The notes beneath the pieces are model-generated. The model made no database searches and was not told the origin of the DNA. It was given only the letters and a program-made list of their open reading frames with translations. Both the position numbers and the translations under genes were made by a program. A stretch of DNA of 64,000 nucleotides from Pseudoselenomonas ruminantium (GTDB taxonomy: Bacteria; Bacillota; Negativicutes; Selenomonadales; Selenomonadaceae). Positions 1 to 7,866 of this stretch are shown here, piece by piece (the stretch's first letter is position 1; each line of letters begins with the position of its first letter). The stretch covers positions 1 to 64,000 of the forward strand of contig NZ_FOQK01000011.1 in assembly GCF_900113715.1 (NCBI RefSeq), read 5' to 3'.

Positions 1-239
1 GAAATCTCTGTACTTAAATATAACTCTACAGCATTTACTTTGAATTGAAAAGAATAGGTTTCATTTTTTCTTGACCGCTGAAGCCCATCTTTCCCCATTC
101 TACGATATTTTCCGACCCACGCTTGAATGCATTTTGAGGAAGGGATATCATATTTTTTTGTTAAGGCAGTATATCCTATATGTCCATTCAAATACTCTTG
201 GACTACCTTACATTTAAATTCTGCACTATATTTTGCCAT
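1..239 (-). CDS. IS3/IS150-type transposase OrfA, N-terminal part (cut by window edge)
   Basis: Reads from an ATG at 239 towards the left edge without a stop, giving about 79 residues that begin MAKYSAEFKCKVVQEYL. The helix-turn-helix layout (a KxxVVQEYLNG segment, then YTALTKKYDIPSSKCIQAWV) is that of the small IS3-family OrfA, which binds the element ends before OrfB carries out strand transfer. A second HTH appears to start around KNETYSFQFKVNAVELY, as in IS150-like OrfA. The rest of the element lies outside the window, so intactness cannot be judged. Confidence 0.75.
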   Translation of the reverse strand, partial: MAKYSAEFKCKVVQEYLNGHIGYTALTKKYDIPSSKCIQAWVGKYRRMGKDGLQRSRKNETYSFQFKVNAVELYLSTEI

Positions 240-243
240 AAAA

Positions 244-287
244 AGACCCCCATAAGTTAGATTCCTTGGTCTAACTTATGGGGGTCT
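244..287. repeat. Perfect 18-bp inverted repeat upstream of the transposase start
   Basis: AGACCCCCATAAGTTAGA (244-261) and its exact complement (270-287) flank an 8-base loop. The hairpin begins 5 bases upstream of the transposase ATG. It could be the terminal inverted repeat of the insertion sequence or a hairpin that blocks read-in transcription; the sequence alone does not decide. Confidence 0.8.
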
Positions 288-329
288 CTACAGATACTGC
301 AAATCCCAGCGTTCCAATTATTTCCATGC

Positions 330-353
330 AAAAAGCCGCCCCGAAGGACGGCC
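330..353 (-). terminator. Rho-independent terminator with a TTCG tetraloop
   Basis: On the minus strand GCCGTCC-TTCG-GGGCGGC is followed by TTTTT. It lies just past the stop of the YoeB-like relic and would end transcription from that side. Confidence 0.7.
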
Positions 354-358
354 ATCCG

Positions 359-589
359 TTAGTAATGCCCTTTAGACTGGGCAATTTCTATGTTGTTTTC
401 TTTTACGCGGTACACAAGCCTGTTTTCATCAACAGACCATTTTTTACACATCAATGAGCTCATGCTCCTCTCCGCCCCCCGCGTCCAGCTCTGCAATCGA
501 TTCAGCAAGAATGCAGAATTCACCGAGGTAAAAGCTGAAGAACCGAAAGCCCCTCTCAAGAGCGACCCGATTTTGGTCTGATGAGCCAT
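359..589 (-). pseudogene. YoeB/Txe-family toxin remnant (C-terminal end only)
   Basis: The last 28 residues, KKWSVDENRLVYRV...EIAQSKGHY, match the C-terminal signature of YoeB/Txe mRNA interferases (WSRRI-EHRLVY-V, ending HY with the catalytic His-Tyr). The upstream 48 residues do not resemble YoeB, and no YefM antitoxin lies beside it. The region therefore looks like the tail of a toxin gene fused by recombination to unrelated sequence. It is unlikely to be active because the substrate-binding N-terminal half is missing. Confidence 0.6.
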
Positions 590-631
590 AATTAATTGCT
601 AGGCGTAGTGAAAAAAATTTTATTTTCTTCT

Positions 632-709
632 AAACACTTTCCCTACTTCGGGGATATAAAGAACAGAAAGCAAGATAACAACACGCTAAGATGTGAGGAG
701 GAAAATAAA
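632..709 (+). repeat. Conserved 78-bp leader before double-glycine peptide gene 1
   Basis: This stretch, from AAACACTTTCC to the start codon, is nearly repeated at 14645-14722 before the third peptide gene, with the same length and ending in AGGAGGAAAA. The best conserved part is ATAAAGAACAGAAAGCAAGA. It contains the ribosome binding site and may hold a shared regulatory signal. No convincing -35/-10 pair was found inside it. Confidence 0.7.
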
Positions 710-922
710 ATGGACAAGAAGTTCATGAACAAAATGGACGATATGGAACTGGACATGGTAGCTGGTGGAGGTTTATTTGATACTCTCAAAGAAGCTATCA
801 AACAAGTCTCTAAACCGCCTGCAAAGACATTGAAAGGATTAATTGAGACTGCTATTGACGGTCTGGGATATGACATAGTACCAAAACTGATTGGCAAATT
901 TTATAAGAAGGTGTGCGGCTGA
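710..922 (+). CDS. Double-glycine-leader peptide 1 (bacteriocin-like precursor)
   Basis: A 70-residue product. The start at 710 is chosen over an in-frame ATG at 596 because GTGAGGAGG sits 8 bases upstream and because the leader then matches two sister genes. The leader MDKKFMNKMDDMELDMVAGG has the acidic/hydrophobic pattern ending in Gly-Gly that C39-peptidase ABC transporters cleave. The predicted core (about 50 residues, GLFDTLKEAIKQ... to KKVCG) is lysine-rich, could form an amphipathic helix and has one Cys near the end. No transporter, immunity or modification gene is adjacent, so export would need a distant transporter. A bacteriocin or signalling role is inferred. Confidence 0.75.
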   Translation: MDKKFMNKMDDMELDMVAGGGLFDTLKEAIKQVSKPPAKTLKGLIETAIDGLGYDIVPKLIGKFYKKVCG

Positions 923-930
923 AGAACCAG

Positions 931-1212
931 ACAGAGGGCATATCATCAGAATGTGAGGAGGAAAATAAAATGGACAAGAAATTCATGAACAAGATGGACA
1001 ACATGGAAATGGACAAGGTATCTGGTGGGAAAATTTTTCCTCGTCCTCGTCCTGGTTGCCATGACAGTAATGCAAATTCTATGGCAGCAAACGTAGATGA
1101 AACACAAATGAAACTCCCTATCGGTGGTGGTCATAAAATTATTCTGGCAGCAAAAGGTAAATAATAGCGATATAGGCTAAGTCGTGGCAGAGGGCATATC
1201 ATCAGATGTGCT
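931..1212 (+). repeat. Repeated intergenic sequence around peptide gene 2
   Basis: AGAGGGCATATCATCAGA occurs at 931 and again near 1191, each followed by (A)TGTG, so peptide gene 2 lies between direct repeats. This suggests the two peptide genes arose by tandem duplication and leaves a trace of a third unit. At 1191 the repeat is followed by the small antisense-RNA locus instead of a leader peptide. Confidence 0.65.
970..1164 (+). CDS. Double-glycine-leader peptide 2
   Basis: A 64-residue product whose start at 970 follows the same AGGAGGAAAATAAA as gene 1. The leader MDKKFMNKMDNMEMDKVSGG differs from peptide 1 at five positions, while the core, KIFPRPRPGC... to GGHKIILAAKGK, is unrelated. 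It is basic, with an RPRPG segment, one Cys and a Gly-rich GGG near the C terminus. A conserved leader with a swapped core is typical of exported peptide families in which the leader is read by one shared processing transporter. The function of the core is unknown. Confidence 0.72.
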   Translation: MDKKFMNKMDNMEMDKVSGGKIFPRPRPGCHDSNANSMAANVDETQMKLPIGGGHKIILAAKGK

Positions 1213-1254
1213 TTCTTTTTTTGTGTTTCAGAAGGAGGAAGTGATTAATGCTGA

Positions 1255-1359
1255 TACAAAAAAGAACAAGTAGCCGCCACTCGCCCACCAATAAGGGGCG
1301 GACGCACCTGCTTACCTGTTCTTTATTGTATTATACCATGCAGGGTCTATTGCGAGCAA
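1255..1359 (-). ncRNA. Antitoxin-like small antisense RNA with its promoter; relic of a small-toxin locus
   Basis: The minus strand has TTGCTC (1359-1354), an 18-base spacer and TATAAT (1335-1330). It then gives a roughly 65-nt RNA folding on itself (AAGAACAGGTA... pairing with ...TACTTGTTCTT, inner stem GCGTCCGCC/GGCGGC) and ending in T6 near 1258. On the plus strand a strong AAGGAGG near 1233 leads only into a few codons ending KKNK-stop at the hairpin. That layout resembles the 3' end of short hydrophobic type I toxin genes convergent with their antitoxin RNA, with the toxin body deleted. The family assignment is inferred. Confidence 0.5.
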
Positions 1360-1366
1360 TAAATAA

Positions 1367-1939
1367 TTATACAGCCGCACAGAAACGGCGGATCTCTCCC
1401 AAGCGCTTATAAAGATGTTTGCCCGGACAAAGGGTGTCATTCAAATCACGATGCCCGACAATCACGCCTTTCTGCCTGGCATCCAAGTCATATTTCCGGC
1501 ACAGCCAGCGGCAAAGTTCCTTGACAGCATCCATCTGCGCCTCTGTCGGCTTCCCGATTTCGAAATTTCCCGCCAAGCATATCCCCACAGATTTCTTGTT
1601 ATAATGCGAAGCATGCGCCCCCACTGCCTCAGGGCGCCGCCCCTGCTCGATCATGCCATTCTTGCGGATCAGGTAATGGTAGCCGATTCCGGCCCATTTC
1701 CTTTCCTGCTGGTGGAATTTATGGATAGCCGCCGCCGTGGAATCCTTATCCTCATTCGGGAAGCCGGTATGATGAATCACCAAAAACTCCGTACCGGGGC
1801 GCTCTTCATATTCCGTAAACTGGAAAAAGCGCTTATAAATCATCGGTTCATAATAAGCCGCTTCTGCCAGTTTTTGCCCGCCTGCCATCTGCCCCAGCAA
1901 TAACGCCGCACTATAATATAAAAACTCACGTCTGTTCAT
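1367..1939 (-). CDS. N-acetylmuramoyl-L-alanine amidase, PGRP/AmpD type, exported
   Basis: A 190-residue protein with an N-terminal export signal (RR at 3-4, hydrophobic LLYYSAALLLG-like stretch to about residue 28). The amidase_2 fold follows. Zinc-site residues are visible: the His pair in VIHHT (56-57), His163 in GHRDL and Cys171 in TLCPG, with Tyr88 in GYHYLI as a likely catalytic partner. The enzyme would cut the bond between MurNAc and the L-Ala of peptidoglycan stems in the periplasm. It stands alone downstream of the MFS gene on the same strand with about 39 bases between them. Confidence 0.88.
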   Translation of the reverse strand: MNRREFLYYSAALLLGQMAGGQKLAEAAYYEPMIYKRFFQFTEYEERPGTEFLVIHHTGFPNEDKDSTAAAIHKFHQQERKWAGIGYHYLIRKNGMIEQGRRPEAVGAHASHYNKKSVGICLAGNFEIGKPTEAQMDAVKELCRWLCRKYDLDARQKGVIVGHRDLNDTLCPGKHLYKRLGEIRRFCAAV

Positions 1940-1978
1940 AAGCTATTCCCCCTATCCGGCGAAAAATCAGCCTGGCAT

Positions 1979-3187
1979 TTAACTTTTGTTTTTCTGGCGC
2001 AATAACGAGGGAATCACCCCCAGAAAACAAAGCACGGAAAAGAACAAGAACGCCAGCGAGATATTGCGGCTAAGCGAGGCCACAGGCGAAAGCGGCGGCC
2101 AGGAAATGGCCAATAGCAGCGTGACCAGTGCCATGCTGAGTACCTGCCCGCCCAGGCGCATGGTGCTCAAAAGCGATGAGGCCATGTTGTAATACTTGCG
2201 CGGCAGGGAGCTCATGATGGCGTTGTTGTTCGGCGCCGCGAAGAAGGCAAAGCCGATGCCGATGATAAGGATGCTCGGAATGACAGGCCAAAGCAGCTGC
2301 ATCTTGGTAATCGCCGCCAAGGCAATGAGCCCCACCGTGATGATGGCCATGCCGAGGGAGCAGAGCACAGCTGCGGGCTTGCGGTCCGACAGCGAGCCTG
2401 CCAGTGGCGAGAGCAACATCATCAGCACCGGCTGGGCCAGCAGGATAAAACCTGTCGTCTTGGCGCTGATCGAGAGGATACTCTGCAAGTAGAGCGACAG
2501 CAGGAAGCTTATGGCAAAGGTCGCACTGTAGTTGAGCATGGCCGTAAGACACGAAAGCGTAAATTCGCGGTTTTCGGTAAACAGGCTGACTGATAGTTTT
2601 GGCATTTCCCGAGCCGGTGCAGCTGCGCCGGCCATATGCTTGAGCACTTTCAGGGCCACCACCAGGACGAGTCCTGCATAAAGCGCCATAAACCAGAACA
2701 GGCTGCGCCAGCCAAGACCATCGTTCATAAACCCACCAATAACGGGGCCGAAAGACAGCCCCGCGTAGACCACTGAAACCATCCAGCCCATGGCCTTGCC
2801 GCGGTTCTTGCCCGGGTAGGCATCAGCCAGGATCGATGTGCTCGTCGCAAAGATCATCGACGAGCCGATGCCCTGCAAGGCCCGGGCGCTAAGCAGCAGC
2901 GCAAAGGAATCAAACACGGCAGGCAGCAGGGAAAACAGCATGAACAGAAGATTCCCCAGCTCAAAGACGCGCACCTTGCCCCAGCGGTCAGCGGCCCGAC
3001 CCATAGGCAGCAGGAACAGGAAAGAAGTGATGAGATACGACTCGATCACCCAGCTCAGCGTGTCCGCTCCCACCTGATACTCCTGCCCGATCGCTGGCAG
3101 CGACAGGATCAGGGCGCTACCGGAAAAGGGCGTCAAAAACGATGCCATCATGATGACGGCTAGTATCTTACGGCTATCCATACGCAT
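1979..3187 (-). CDS. MFS drug-type efflux transporter, 12 membrane segments
   Basis: A 402-residue membrane protein with the major facilitator layout. Motif A-like GRAADRWGKVR follows helix 2, motif B-like ARALQGIGSS is in helix 4, and VVYAGLSFGPVIGG (motif C) is in helix 5, the last being typical of proton-coupled drug exporters. The start at 3187 has GGGAG 6 bases upstream. It follows the FliB-like gene by 12 bases and is probably cotranscribed with it and the aldo/keto reductase. The substrate cannot be told from sequence. Confidence 0.88.
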   Translation of the reverse strand: MRMDSRKILAVIMMASFLTPFSGSALILSLPAIGQEYQVGADTLSWVIESYLITSFLFLLPMGRAADRWGKVRVFELGNLLFMLFSLLPAVFDSFALLLSARALQGIGSSMIFATSTSILADAYPGKNRGKAMGWMVSVVYAGLSFGPVIGGFMNDGLGWRSLFWFMALYAGLVLVVALKVLKHMAGAAAPAREMPKLSVSLFTENREFTLSCLTAMLNYSATFAISFLLSLYLQSILSISAKTTGFILLAQPVLMMLLSPLAGSLSDRKPAAVLCSLGMAIITVGLIALAAITKMQLLWPVIPSILIIGIGFAFFAAPNNNAIMSSLPRKYYNMASSLLSTMRLGGQVLSMALVTLLLAISWPPLSPVASLSRNISLAFLFFSVLCFLGVIPSLLRQKNKS

Positions 3188-3199
3188 GCAAATCTCCCA

Positions 3200-4045
3200 T
3201 CAGGCCAATGATTCCAGTAGTATTCTGACATTTTCGGTGCTGTACTCAATCTGCTCCGACCAGCGGCGGATTGACTCGTCAAGTTGACCGGTCAATTGCT
3301 CGCTCAGATAGATATAGTCCGTATTGAGCTGTGCATAGGAAAGCACCGCCCCCATACCATACACGGGCACATGCTCGAGGGCGCGATACAGGATGTATTG
3401 ATAGATGCGGTCAAAGACCTGCGGCACGCCAGCATCCGCAGCCAGCTGCATCTCCCGCAGCTGCGCCAGCTGGGCCGTCCACGCTGCATCTATGGGCTCG
3501 GTCTGCTGCAGGCAGTCCAGCACAAAGACCGCATCCTCCCTGGTGAGACCCCGCTGGTAGCACAGGTCCTCTGCTGGCAGCTGCAGCCCCAGCTGCTGCA
3601 GCAAGCTAGATAGCGTGACCTTGGTGCCATCTTCGTCGTGAAAGGACAACGGCCCAGAGCCTGCCAGCAGCAGCTCGCAGCTTTTCTCGCAGCTGAGCCC
3701 GACACCAGCCAGTTCATAGGGGCCCACCGTCACGAAGAAGCGCGGATGATTGGTGCAGATGTCGCAGAGCACGGACTCGCCTGCCGTGCGGATGAGCTCG
3801 CAAAGGCCATCCGCACGCAGGAAGGGGCAGCGGTCATCTGCGCGCAGGCGGAACTGCCAGGTGCCAGCGACCGCGATGATATTTTCGCGGATGGTATCGC
3901 CAAGAGCCCCTGGAAGTGTTTGGTACTTTCCCGCAGTCTTTTCATCAATATCGATCTCCCAGCCGGCACAGCAAGTATGCTGGCACTTGTCCGCCTTGCA
4001 CTGAAAGTCCTTATAAAAGTCCGGATAAATCGTCACCAAGCTCAA
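3200..4045 (-). CDS. FliB-like lysine-N-methylase family protein
   Basis: A 281-residue protein with the cysteine pattern of the FliB/YkgJ family: FQCKADKCQHTCCAGW near the N terminus, CPFLRADGLCELI, and LCDICTNHPRF in the middle. In Salmonella FliB methylates flagellin lysines. The family is common next to unrelated genes in anaerobes, and this copy is shorter than FliB (about 400 residues), so flagellin as target is not supported here. Its start overlaps the stop of the aldo/keto reductase by 4 bases, indicating translational coupling. Two copies of the TGACNNGTCA palindrome lie in its 3' part, one encoding Leu-Thr-Gly-Gln. Confidence 0.72.
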   Translation of the reverse strand: MSLVTIYPDFYKDFQCKADKCQHTCCAGWEIDIDEKTAGKYQTLPGALGDTIRENIIAVAGTWQFRLRADDRCPFLRADGLCELIRTAGESVLCDICTNHPRFFVTVGPYELAGVGLSCEKSCELLLAGSGPLSFHDEDGTKVTLSSLLQQLGLQLPAEDLCYQRGLTREDAVFVLDCLQQTEPIDAAWTAQLAQLREMQLAADAGVPQVFDRIYQYILYRALEHVPVYGMGAVLSYAQLNTDYIYLSEQLTGQLDESIRRWSEQIEYSTENVRILLESLA

Positions 4046-5067
4046 ACCGTTACCTCGCCTGCCAAAACCTTTTTGTAATCCTCATAGTTCTTGCGCAAAA
4101 GCTCCGGCGTATTGAGCTCATAGGGACATTTCGTCGTACACTTACGGCAGTTCAAACAGCCTTCGATCTTTTTCATCTCGGCCTGCATCTCCGGCGTCAG
4201 CCAGGCCTCCGACGGCGCGCGGCGCAGCATCAGCGACATGCGGGCACACTGGTTGATCATGATGCCCGCCGGACACGGCATGCAATAGCCGCAGCCACGG
4301 CAGAACTCCCCGCTGAGCTCTTTCTGCTCGTTTTCGATATAGGCAGCAAGCTCCGCATCCATGGCCGGCGTTTCTTGCATATAGGAAAGCCACTCGCTTA
4401 GCTCCTGCTGGCGCTGGATGCCCCAGATGGGCAGGACATTGTCATACTGCGCGATATAGGCCATGGCTGCTGCGGAGCGGTTGATGAGCCCGCCCGCAAG
4501 CCCTTTCATCGCGATAAAACCGACATTTCTTTCCTGGCAGAGCTTGACGAGCTTTATCTCCTGCTCCGAAGCCAGATAGCTGAACGGGAACTGCAGCGTC
4601 TCGTACAGGCCCGACTCCACGCATTCAAATGCCACTTTGATCTTATGCGCGGTCACGCCGATATGACGGATCTTGCCCTGCTGCTTGGCCGCCAGCATCG
4701 CCTCGTACATGCCCGAACCATCGCCGGGGCGCCAGCACTGGTCAGCGCAGTGGAACTGGTAGACATCGATGCAGTCCGTCTGCAGCAGCCGCAGCGACGT
4801 CTCCAGATCCTGCCAGAAGCCTTCGGGCGTCTTGGCATGGGTCTTCGTCGCGAGGAACACCTTATCCCACATGCCATGGAATGCCTCGCCGAGCTTTTCC
4901 TCACTGTCACTGTAAGCGCGCGCCGTATCAAAATAGCGCATGCCGCCCTCGTATGCTGCCCGCAAAAGCTCTACGGCCTCCGCCTTCGTCACACGCTGAA
5001 TCGGCAAAGCACCAAAGCCATTCTGCGGCACTGTGATGCCCGTTGTCCCTAGCGTCACCTGTCTCAT
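4042..5067 (-). CDS. Aldo/keto reductase with C-terminal 4Fe-4S ferredoxin domain
   Basis: A 341-residue protein. The start at 5067 is preferred over two upstream in-frame ATGs because GGGAGG stands 8 bases before it. Residues 1-250 form the aldo/keto reductase barrel (FDTARAYSDSEEKLGEAF with the catalytic Asp and Tyr, then a TKTHAK lysine motif). The C terminus carries cysteine clusters CRGCGYCMPCPAG and CLNCRKCTTKCP that would hold iron-sulfur clusters. This architecture is common in anaerobic Firmicutes, where electrons probably pass between NAD(P)H and the clusters. The substrate is unknown. It is the first gene of a three-gene run with the FliB-like and MFS genes. Confidence 0.88.
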   Translation of the reverse strand: MRQVTLGTTGITVPQNGFGALPIQRVTKAEAVELLRAAYEGGMRYFDTARAYSDSEEKLGEAFHGMWDKVFLATKTHAKTPEGFWQDLETSLRLLQTDCIDVYQFHCADQCWRPGDGSGMYEAMLAAKQQGKIRHIGVTAHKIKVAFECVESGLYETLQFPFSYLASEQEIKLVKLCQERNVGFIAMKGLAGGLINRSAAAMAYIAQYDNVLPIWGIQRQQELSEWLSYMQETPAMDAELAAYIENEQKELSGEFCRGCGYCMPCPAGIMINQCARMSLMLRRAPSEAWLTPEMQAEMKKIEGCLNCRKCTTKCPYELNTPELLRKNYEDYKKVLAGEVTV

Positions 5068-5175
5068 GCTCACTGCCTCCCTCATATATACACACAAAGC
5101 TTAGCTCTTACTATCAATTATACCAAGATTCCCTCTCAACGCCCAAATATTTTTACAAATCTTATGCTCATTATA

Positions 5176-5204
5176 TTGTCTGAACTTTCAATTAATGGTA
5201 TAAT
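5176..5204 (+). promoter_or_regulatory. Sigma-70-type promoter
   Basis: TTGTCT (5176-5181), a 17-base spacer and TATAAT (5199-5204). It lies 50 bases upstream of the start of the 121-residue protein at 5255 and would drive it. Confidence 0.75.
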
Positions 5205-5254
5205 TATATGTAGTAGTCTTTCCTGCATCTGCACCGTGCAAAGGAGGGATCAAT

Positions 5255-5620
5255 ATGAGCGGCATCGGTGCAATCAACGGGTCATCCAGTATCTGGAGCC
5301 TGGCTGCGTCGGGAATCTCAGCTATCCGGGCAGCAGCAGCAATAACGGATTCATCACAGGAGGCTCCAACCAAACGCGACGTACCTGCGGAACGTGAAAC
5401 TGTGGATAGTGCCACGATTACCAAGCGTATGTCTGATGGAGCTATGGTTGTTTTGACACTTCATGGCGATAATGTGGTAACTTCGCATACCTATTCGCGC
5501 ACCGGCAAGAACTTGACGCTCGCTACGAACTACTCGCCAGGAGAGCAGCGCGAAATCCGCCACTATCAGAACAATATGGACAGCGTTTTAGCTGGCTCTT
5601 TTATCAATATCACCGCTTAA
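5255..5620 (+). CDS. Hypothetical small protein, 121 residues
   Basis: Not recognised. The start is supported by AAAGGAGGGATCAAT directly upstream and a consensus promoter at 5176. The N-terminal 35 residues are rich in Ser, Ala and Gly (MSGIGAINGSSSIWSLAASG...), followed by a charged stretch (QEAPTKRDVPAERE) and then a globular part ending in DSVLAGSFINITA. There is no clear signal peptide. It is a stand-alone transcription unit closed by a terminator at 5668. The Ser/Ala-rich start recalls small secreted or surface-structure proteins, but no function can be assigned. Confidence 0.7.
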   Translation: MSGIGAINGSSSIWSLAASGISAIRAAAAITDSSQEAPTKRDVPAERETVDSATITKRMSDGAMVVLTLHGDNVVTSHTYSRTGKNLTLATNYSPGEQREIRHYQNNMDSVLAGSFINITA

Positions 5621-5667
5621 CACAAGCATCAAGGATTCGATGAGGGGCAAATGCAGGAAAACTACAC

Positions 5668-5702
5668 AAAGCCGCTAGCAACAACATGCCAGCGGCTTTT
5701 TT
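5668..5702 (+). terminator. Rho-independent terminator
   Basis: AAAGCCGCT, a 14-base loop, AGCGGCTTT and a T run. It closes the unit of the 121-residue protein and separates it from the TtcA-like gene. Confidence 0.85.
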
Positions 5703-5767
5703 GTATTTATCCCCTTTTTCCGTTATAATAGACCTATTGCATTTCAAAAAGAAAACGAGGTATCCCC

Positions 5768-6580
5768 ATGAACGCAAAACTCCCCCAGGCCTATTTCAGC
5801 AAGCTGCTGCGCGCCATCGTCGAGTTCGACATGATTAAGGATGGCGACCATATCCTGCTCGGCATCTCCGGCGGCAAGGACAGCATCTTCCTCGCCTATG
5901 CCATGAAGATTCTGCAGCAGCGCCTGCATAAGAAATTCGCGCTTTCGGCACTGACCATCAATCCGATGTTCAAGGACAAAGACGGCCAGCCCGCTTTCTT
6001 CGACATCAACCGCGCCCGCACCTTCATGGAGGAGCTCGGCATCCCCTATGATGTCATCGATGTCGATATCGAGGGTGCCATGGCCGAGACCGACTACAAG
6101 AGCCCCTGCTTCACCTGTGCCTTCTTCCGCCGCGGAGCCATGAACCGCTACGCCAGCGAGCACGGCATCCACAAGGTCGCCTATGCCCATCACAACGACG
6201 ACGCCGTCGAGACCTTCTTCATGGGCATGCTCTACTCGGGACAGCTCCATACCTTCACGCCGGTCACCTACCTTGACCGCACGGATGTCACCGTCATCCG
6301 CCCGCTCATCTACTTCCGCGAGCAGGAAATCATCGACGCCCAGGCGTTCCACGGCTTCGATCCGGTCAAGAACCCCTGTCCGCACGATGGCAATACGAGC
6401 CGCCAGACGATAAAGGAGCTCATCGCGCGCCTTGACCAGTCCATCCCCGACTGCTACAATCACCTCGCCGCGGCCATGCGCGAAGGCTCGCTCGGCCAGC
6501 TCTGGCCGGCGGCACAAAGCCGCAAGGAAATGCGCGAGACATACTACCGCTATATGGGCAATAACATCAAACAGAAATAA
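5768..6580 (+). CDS. TtcA-family ATP-pyrophosphatase (tRNA thiolation type)
   Basis: A 270-residue member of the adenine-nucleotide alpha hydrolase superfamily. The PP-loop LLGISGGKDSI lies at residues 30-40, the Cys-x-x-Cys at 114-117 (PCFTC), and another Cys in VKNPCPHDG, matching the iron-sulfur-binding cysteines of TtcA, which thiolates cytidine 32 of tRNA. HNDDAVET corresponds to the conserved HxxDDxxET helix. Paralogues of TtcA with other substrates are common in Negativicutes, so the exact tRNA target is inferred. Monocistronic; the start at 5768 follows GAGGTATCCCC. Confidence 0.82.
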   Translation: MNAKLPQAYFSKLLRAIVEFDMIKDGDHILLGISGGKDSIFLAYAMKILQQRLHKKFALSALTINPMFKDKDGQPAFFDINRARTFMEELGIPYDVIDVDIEGAMAETDYKSPCFTCAFFRRGAMNRYASEHGIHKVAYAHHNDDAVETFFMGMLYSGQLHTFTPVTYLDRTDVTVIRPLIYFREQEIIDAQAFHGFDPVKNPCPHDGNTSRQTIKELIARLDQSIPDCYNHLAAAMREGSLGQLWPAAQSRKEMRETYYRYMGNNIKQK

Positions 6581-6594
6581 CCTCTTTATCGCCG

Positions 6595-7710
6595 TCAGTG
6601 TCCCCAGACCTGCTCGGCGATTTCTTTTACCAGCGCAAGTTTTGCCCACTGCTCTTCCTCGGTCAGCTTGTTGCCGATCTCACAGGAAGCAAACCCGCAC
6701 TGCGGGCTAAGATACAAACGCTCCAATGGCACATACTTTGCCGCCTCATGGATGCGGGCAATCACAGCCTCCTTGTCCTCAAGCTGCGGCGTCTTCGTCG
6801 TAATCAGCCCGAGCACGACCTTCTTATCGGGCGAGACCTTGGCCAGCGGCGCAAAACCGCCCGAACGCTCATCATCATACTCGAGGTAGAGCGCATCGAC
6901 ATGCTCCTGCGCAAAGACGTAGTCAGCCACCGCATCATAAGGGCCGCTCGTAAAGTAGGTCGAATGATAATTGCCGCGGCAGATATGCGAATTGATGACC
7001 ATATCCGCAGGCTTACCCGCAAGCGCCAGATTGTTCACCGTGAGCAGCTGGCGCTTGACTTCCTCCAGATTGAGCCCCAAGGCCTCATAGCGCTGCTTGG
7101 CCGCATCGCCGACGACAGCGCCCCAGGTGCAGTCATCAAACTGCAGATTGCGGCAGCCCGCTGCGTAAAACTCTGTGATGACCTCGCGATAGGCAGCGGC
7201 GATATCGGCGATGAGCTCGTCATCAGTCGCATAGATTTTCCGCGTCGCCGCGATATTCTGCGGGATGATGAACTGCTGATACATCTGCGCCGGCGCCGGA
7301 ATCGTATACTTGGCCACCGTCTGCTCATCCTCGAACTGCTTGAGGAAGCGGAAGTATTCGACAAACGGATGCGCCTTGGCCTTGATTTTGCCGACGAGCC
7401 ACGTCTCATCGAGCGCAGCGACCTCCCCATTGAATTGGACGCCGCCGCCTTCCTTATGGGCAACGCCTTCAAAGCCCCACATGAAATCGAGATGCCAGTA
7501 AGCCCGGCGGAACTCGCCATCGGTTATCACATGGAACCCTGCGGCCTTCTGCTTGGCGACTACAGCGCGCACGGCCTCATCGGTCACAGCATCAAGCTCC
7601 GCCTGGCTGAGCTTCCCCTGCTTGAAAAGCTGACGCGCCTCCTTCAGTTTCGCCGGGCGCAGGAAACTCCCTACAAAATCATAACGGCACGGTGTATAGA
7701 TTGTCTTCAT
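6595..7710 (-). CDS. MetE-C-terminal-like methyltransferase (YxjG/YxjH type)
   Basis: A 371-residue protein matching the catalytic half of cobalamin-independent methionine synthase, as in Bacillus YxjG/YxjH. It opens with YDFVGSFLRPAKLKEAR, has VITDGEFRR and FDDCTWG, a zinc-ligand pattern in VINSHICRGNYHSTYF, and a C-terminal YLSPQCGFAS with the late Cys ligand. The N-terminal MetE domain that binds polyglutamyl folate is absent, so the methyl donor or acceptor may be unusual. It is divergent from a LysR-type regulator at 7867, the usual arrangement for a regulator and its target, and might therefore respond to methionine supply. Confidence 0.85.
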   Translation of the reverse strand: MKTIYTPCRYDFVGSFLRPAKLKEARQLFKQGKLSQAELDAVTDEAVRAVVAKQKAAGFHVITDGEFRRAYWHLDFMWGFEGVAHKEGGGVQFNGEVAALDETWLVGKIKAKAHPFVEYFRFLKQFEDEQTVAKYTIPAPAQMYQQFIIPQNIAATRKIYATDDELIADIAAAYREVITEFYAAGCRNLQFDDCTWGAVVGDAAKQRYEALGLNLEEVKRQLLTVNNLALAGKPADMVINSHICRGNYHSTYFTSGPYDAVADYVFAQEHVDALYLEYDDERSGGFAPLAKVSPDKKVVLGLITTKTPQLEDKEAVIARIHEAAKYVPLERLYLSPQCGFASCEIGNKLTEEEQWAKLALVKEIAEQVWGH

Positions 7711-7866
7711 GATCCATCATCCTTTCGGTATCTTTTTTGTTGCTGCTCTTATGATAAGGAGTTCCGGTCTTTCTGTAAAATACATAAAACATCGCTTTGT
7801 TCATAGAAAAAATCTATGGCAGATGCTATAATAGCGCATAATACCATCATGCACAGGAGGCAGATC

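Noticed and set aside
5744-6649. Long minus-strand frame opposite the TtcA-like gene
   Set aside because: It is the antisense of a well-recognised gene with GC-rich third positions; composition (Val/Glu/Gly/Asp-rich) is that of a shadow frame and no ribosome site is present.
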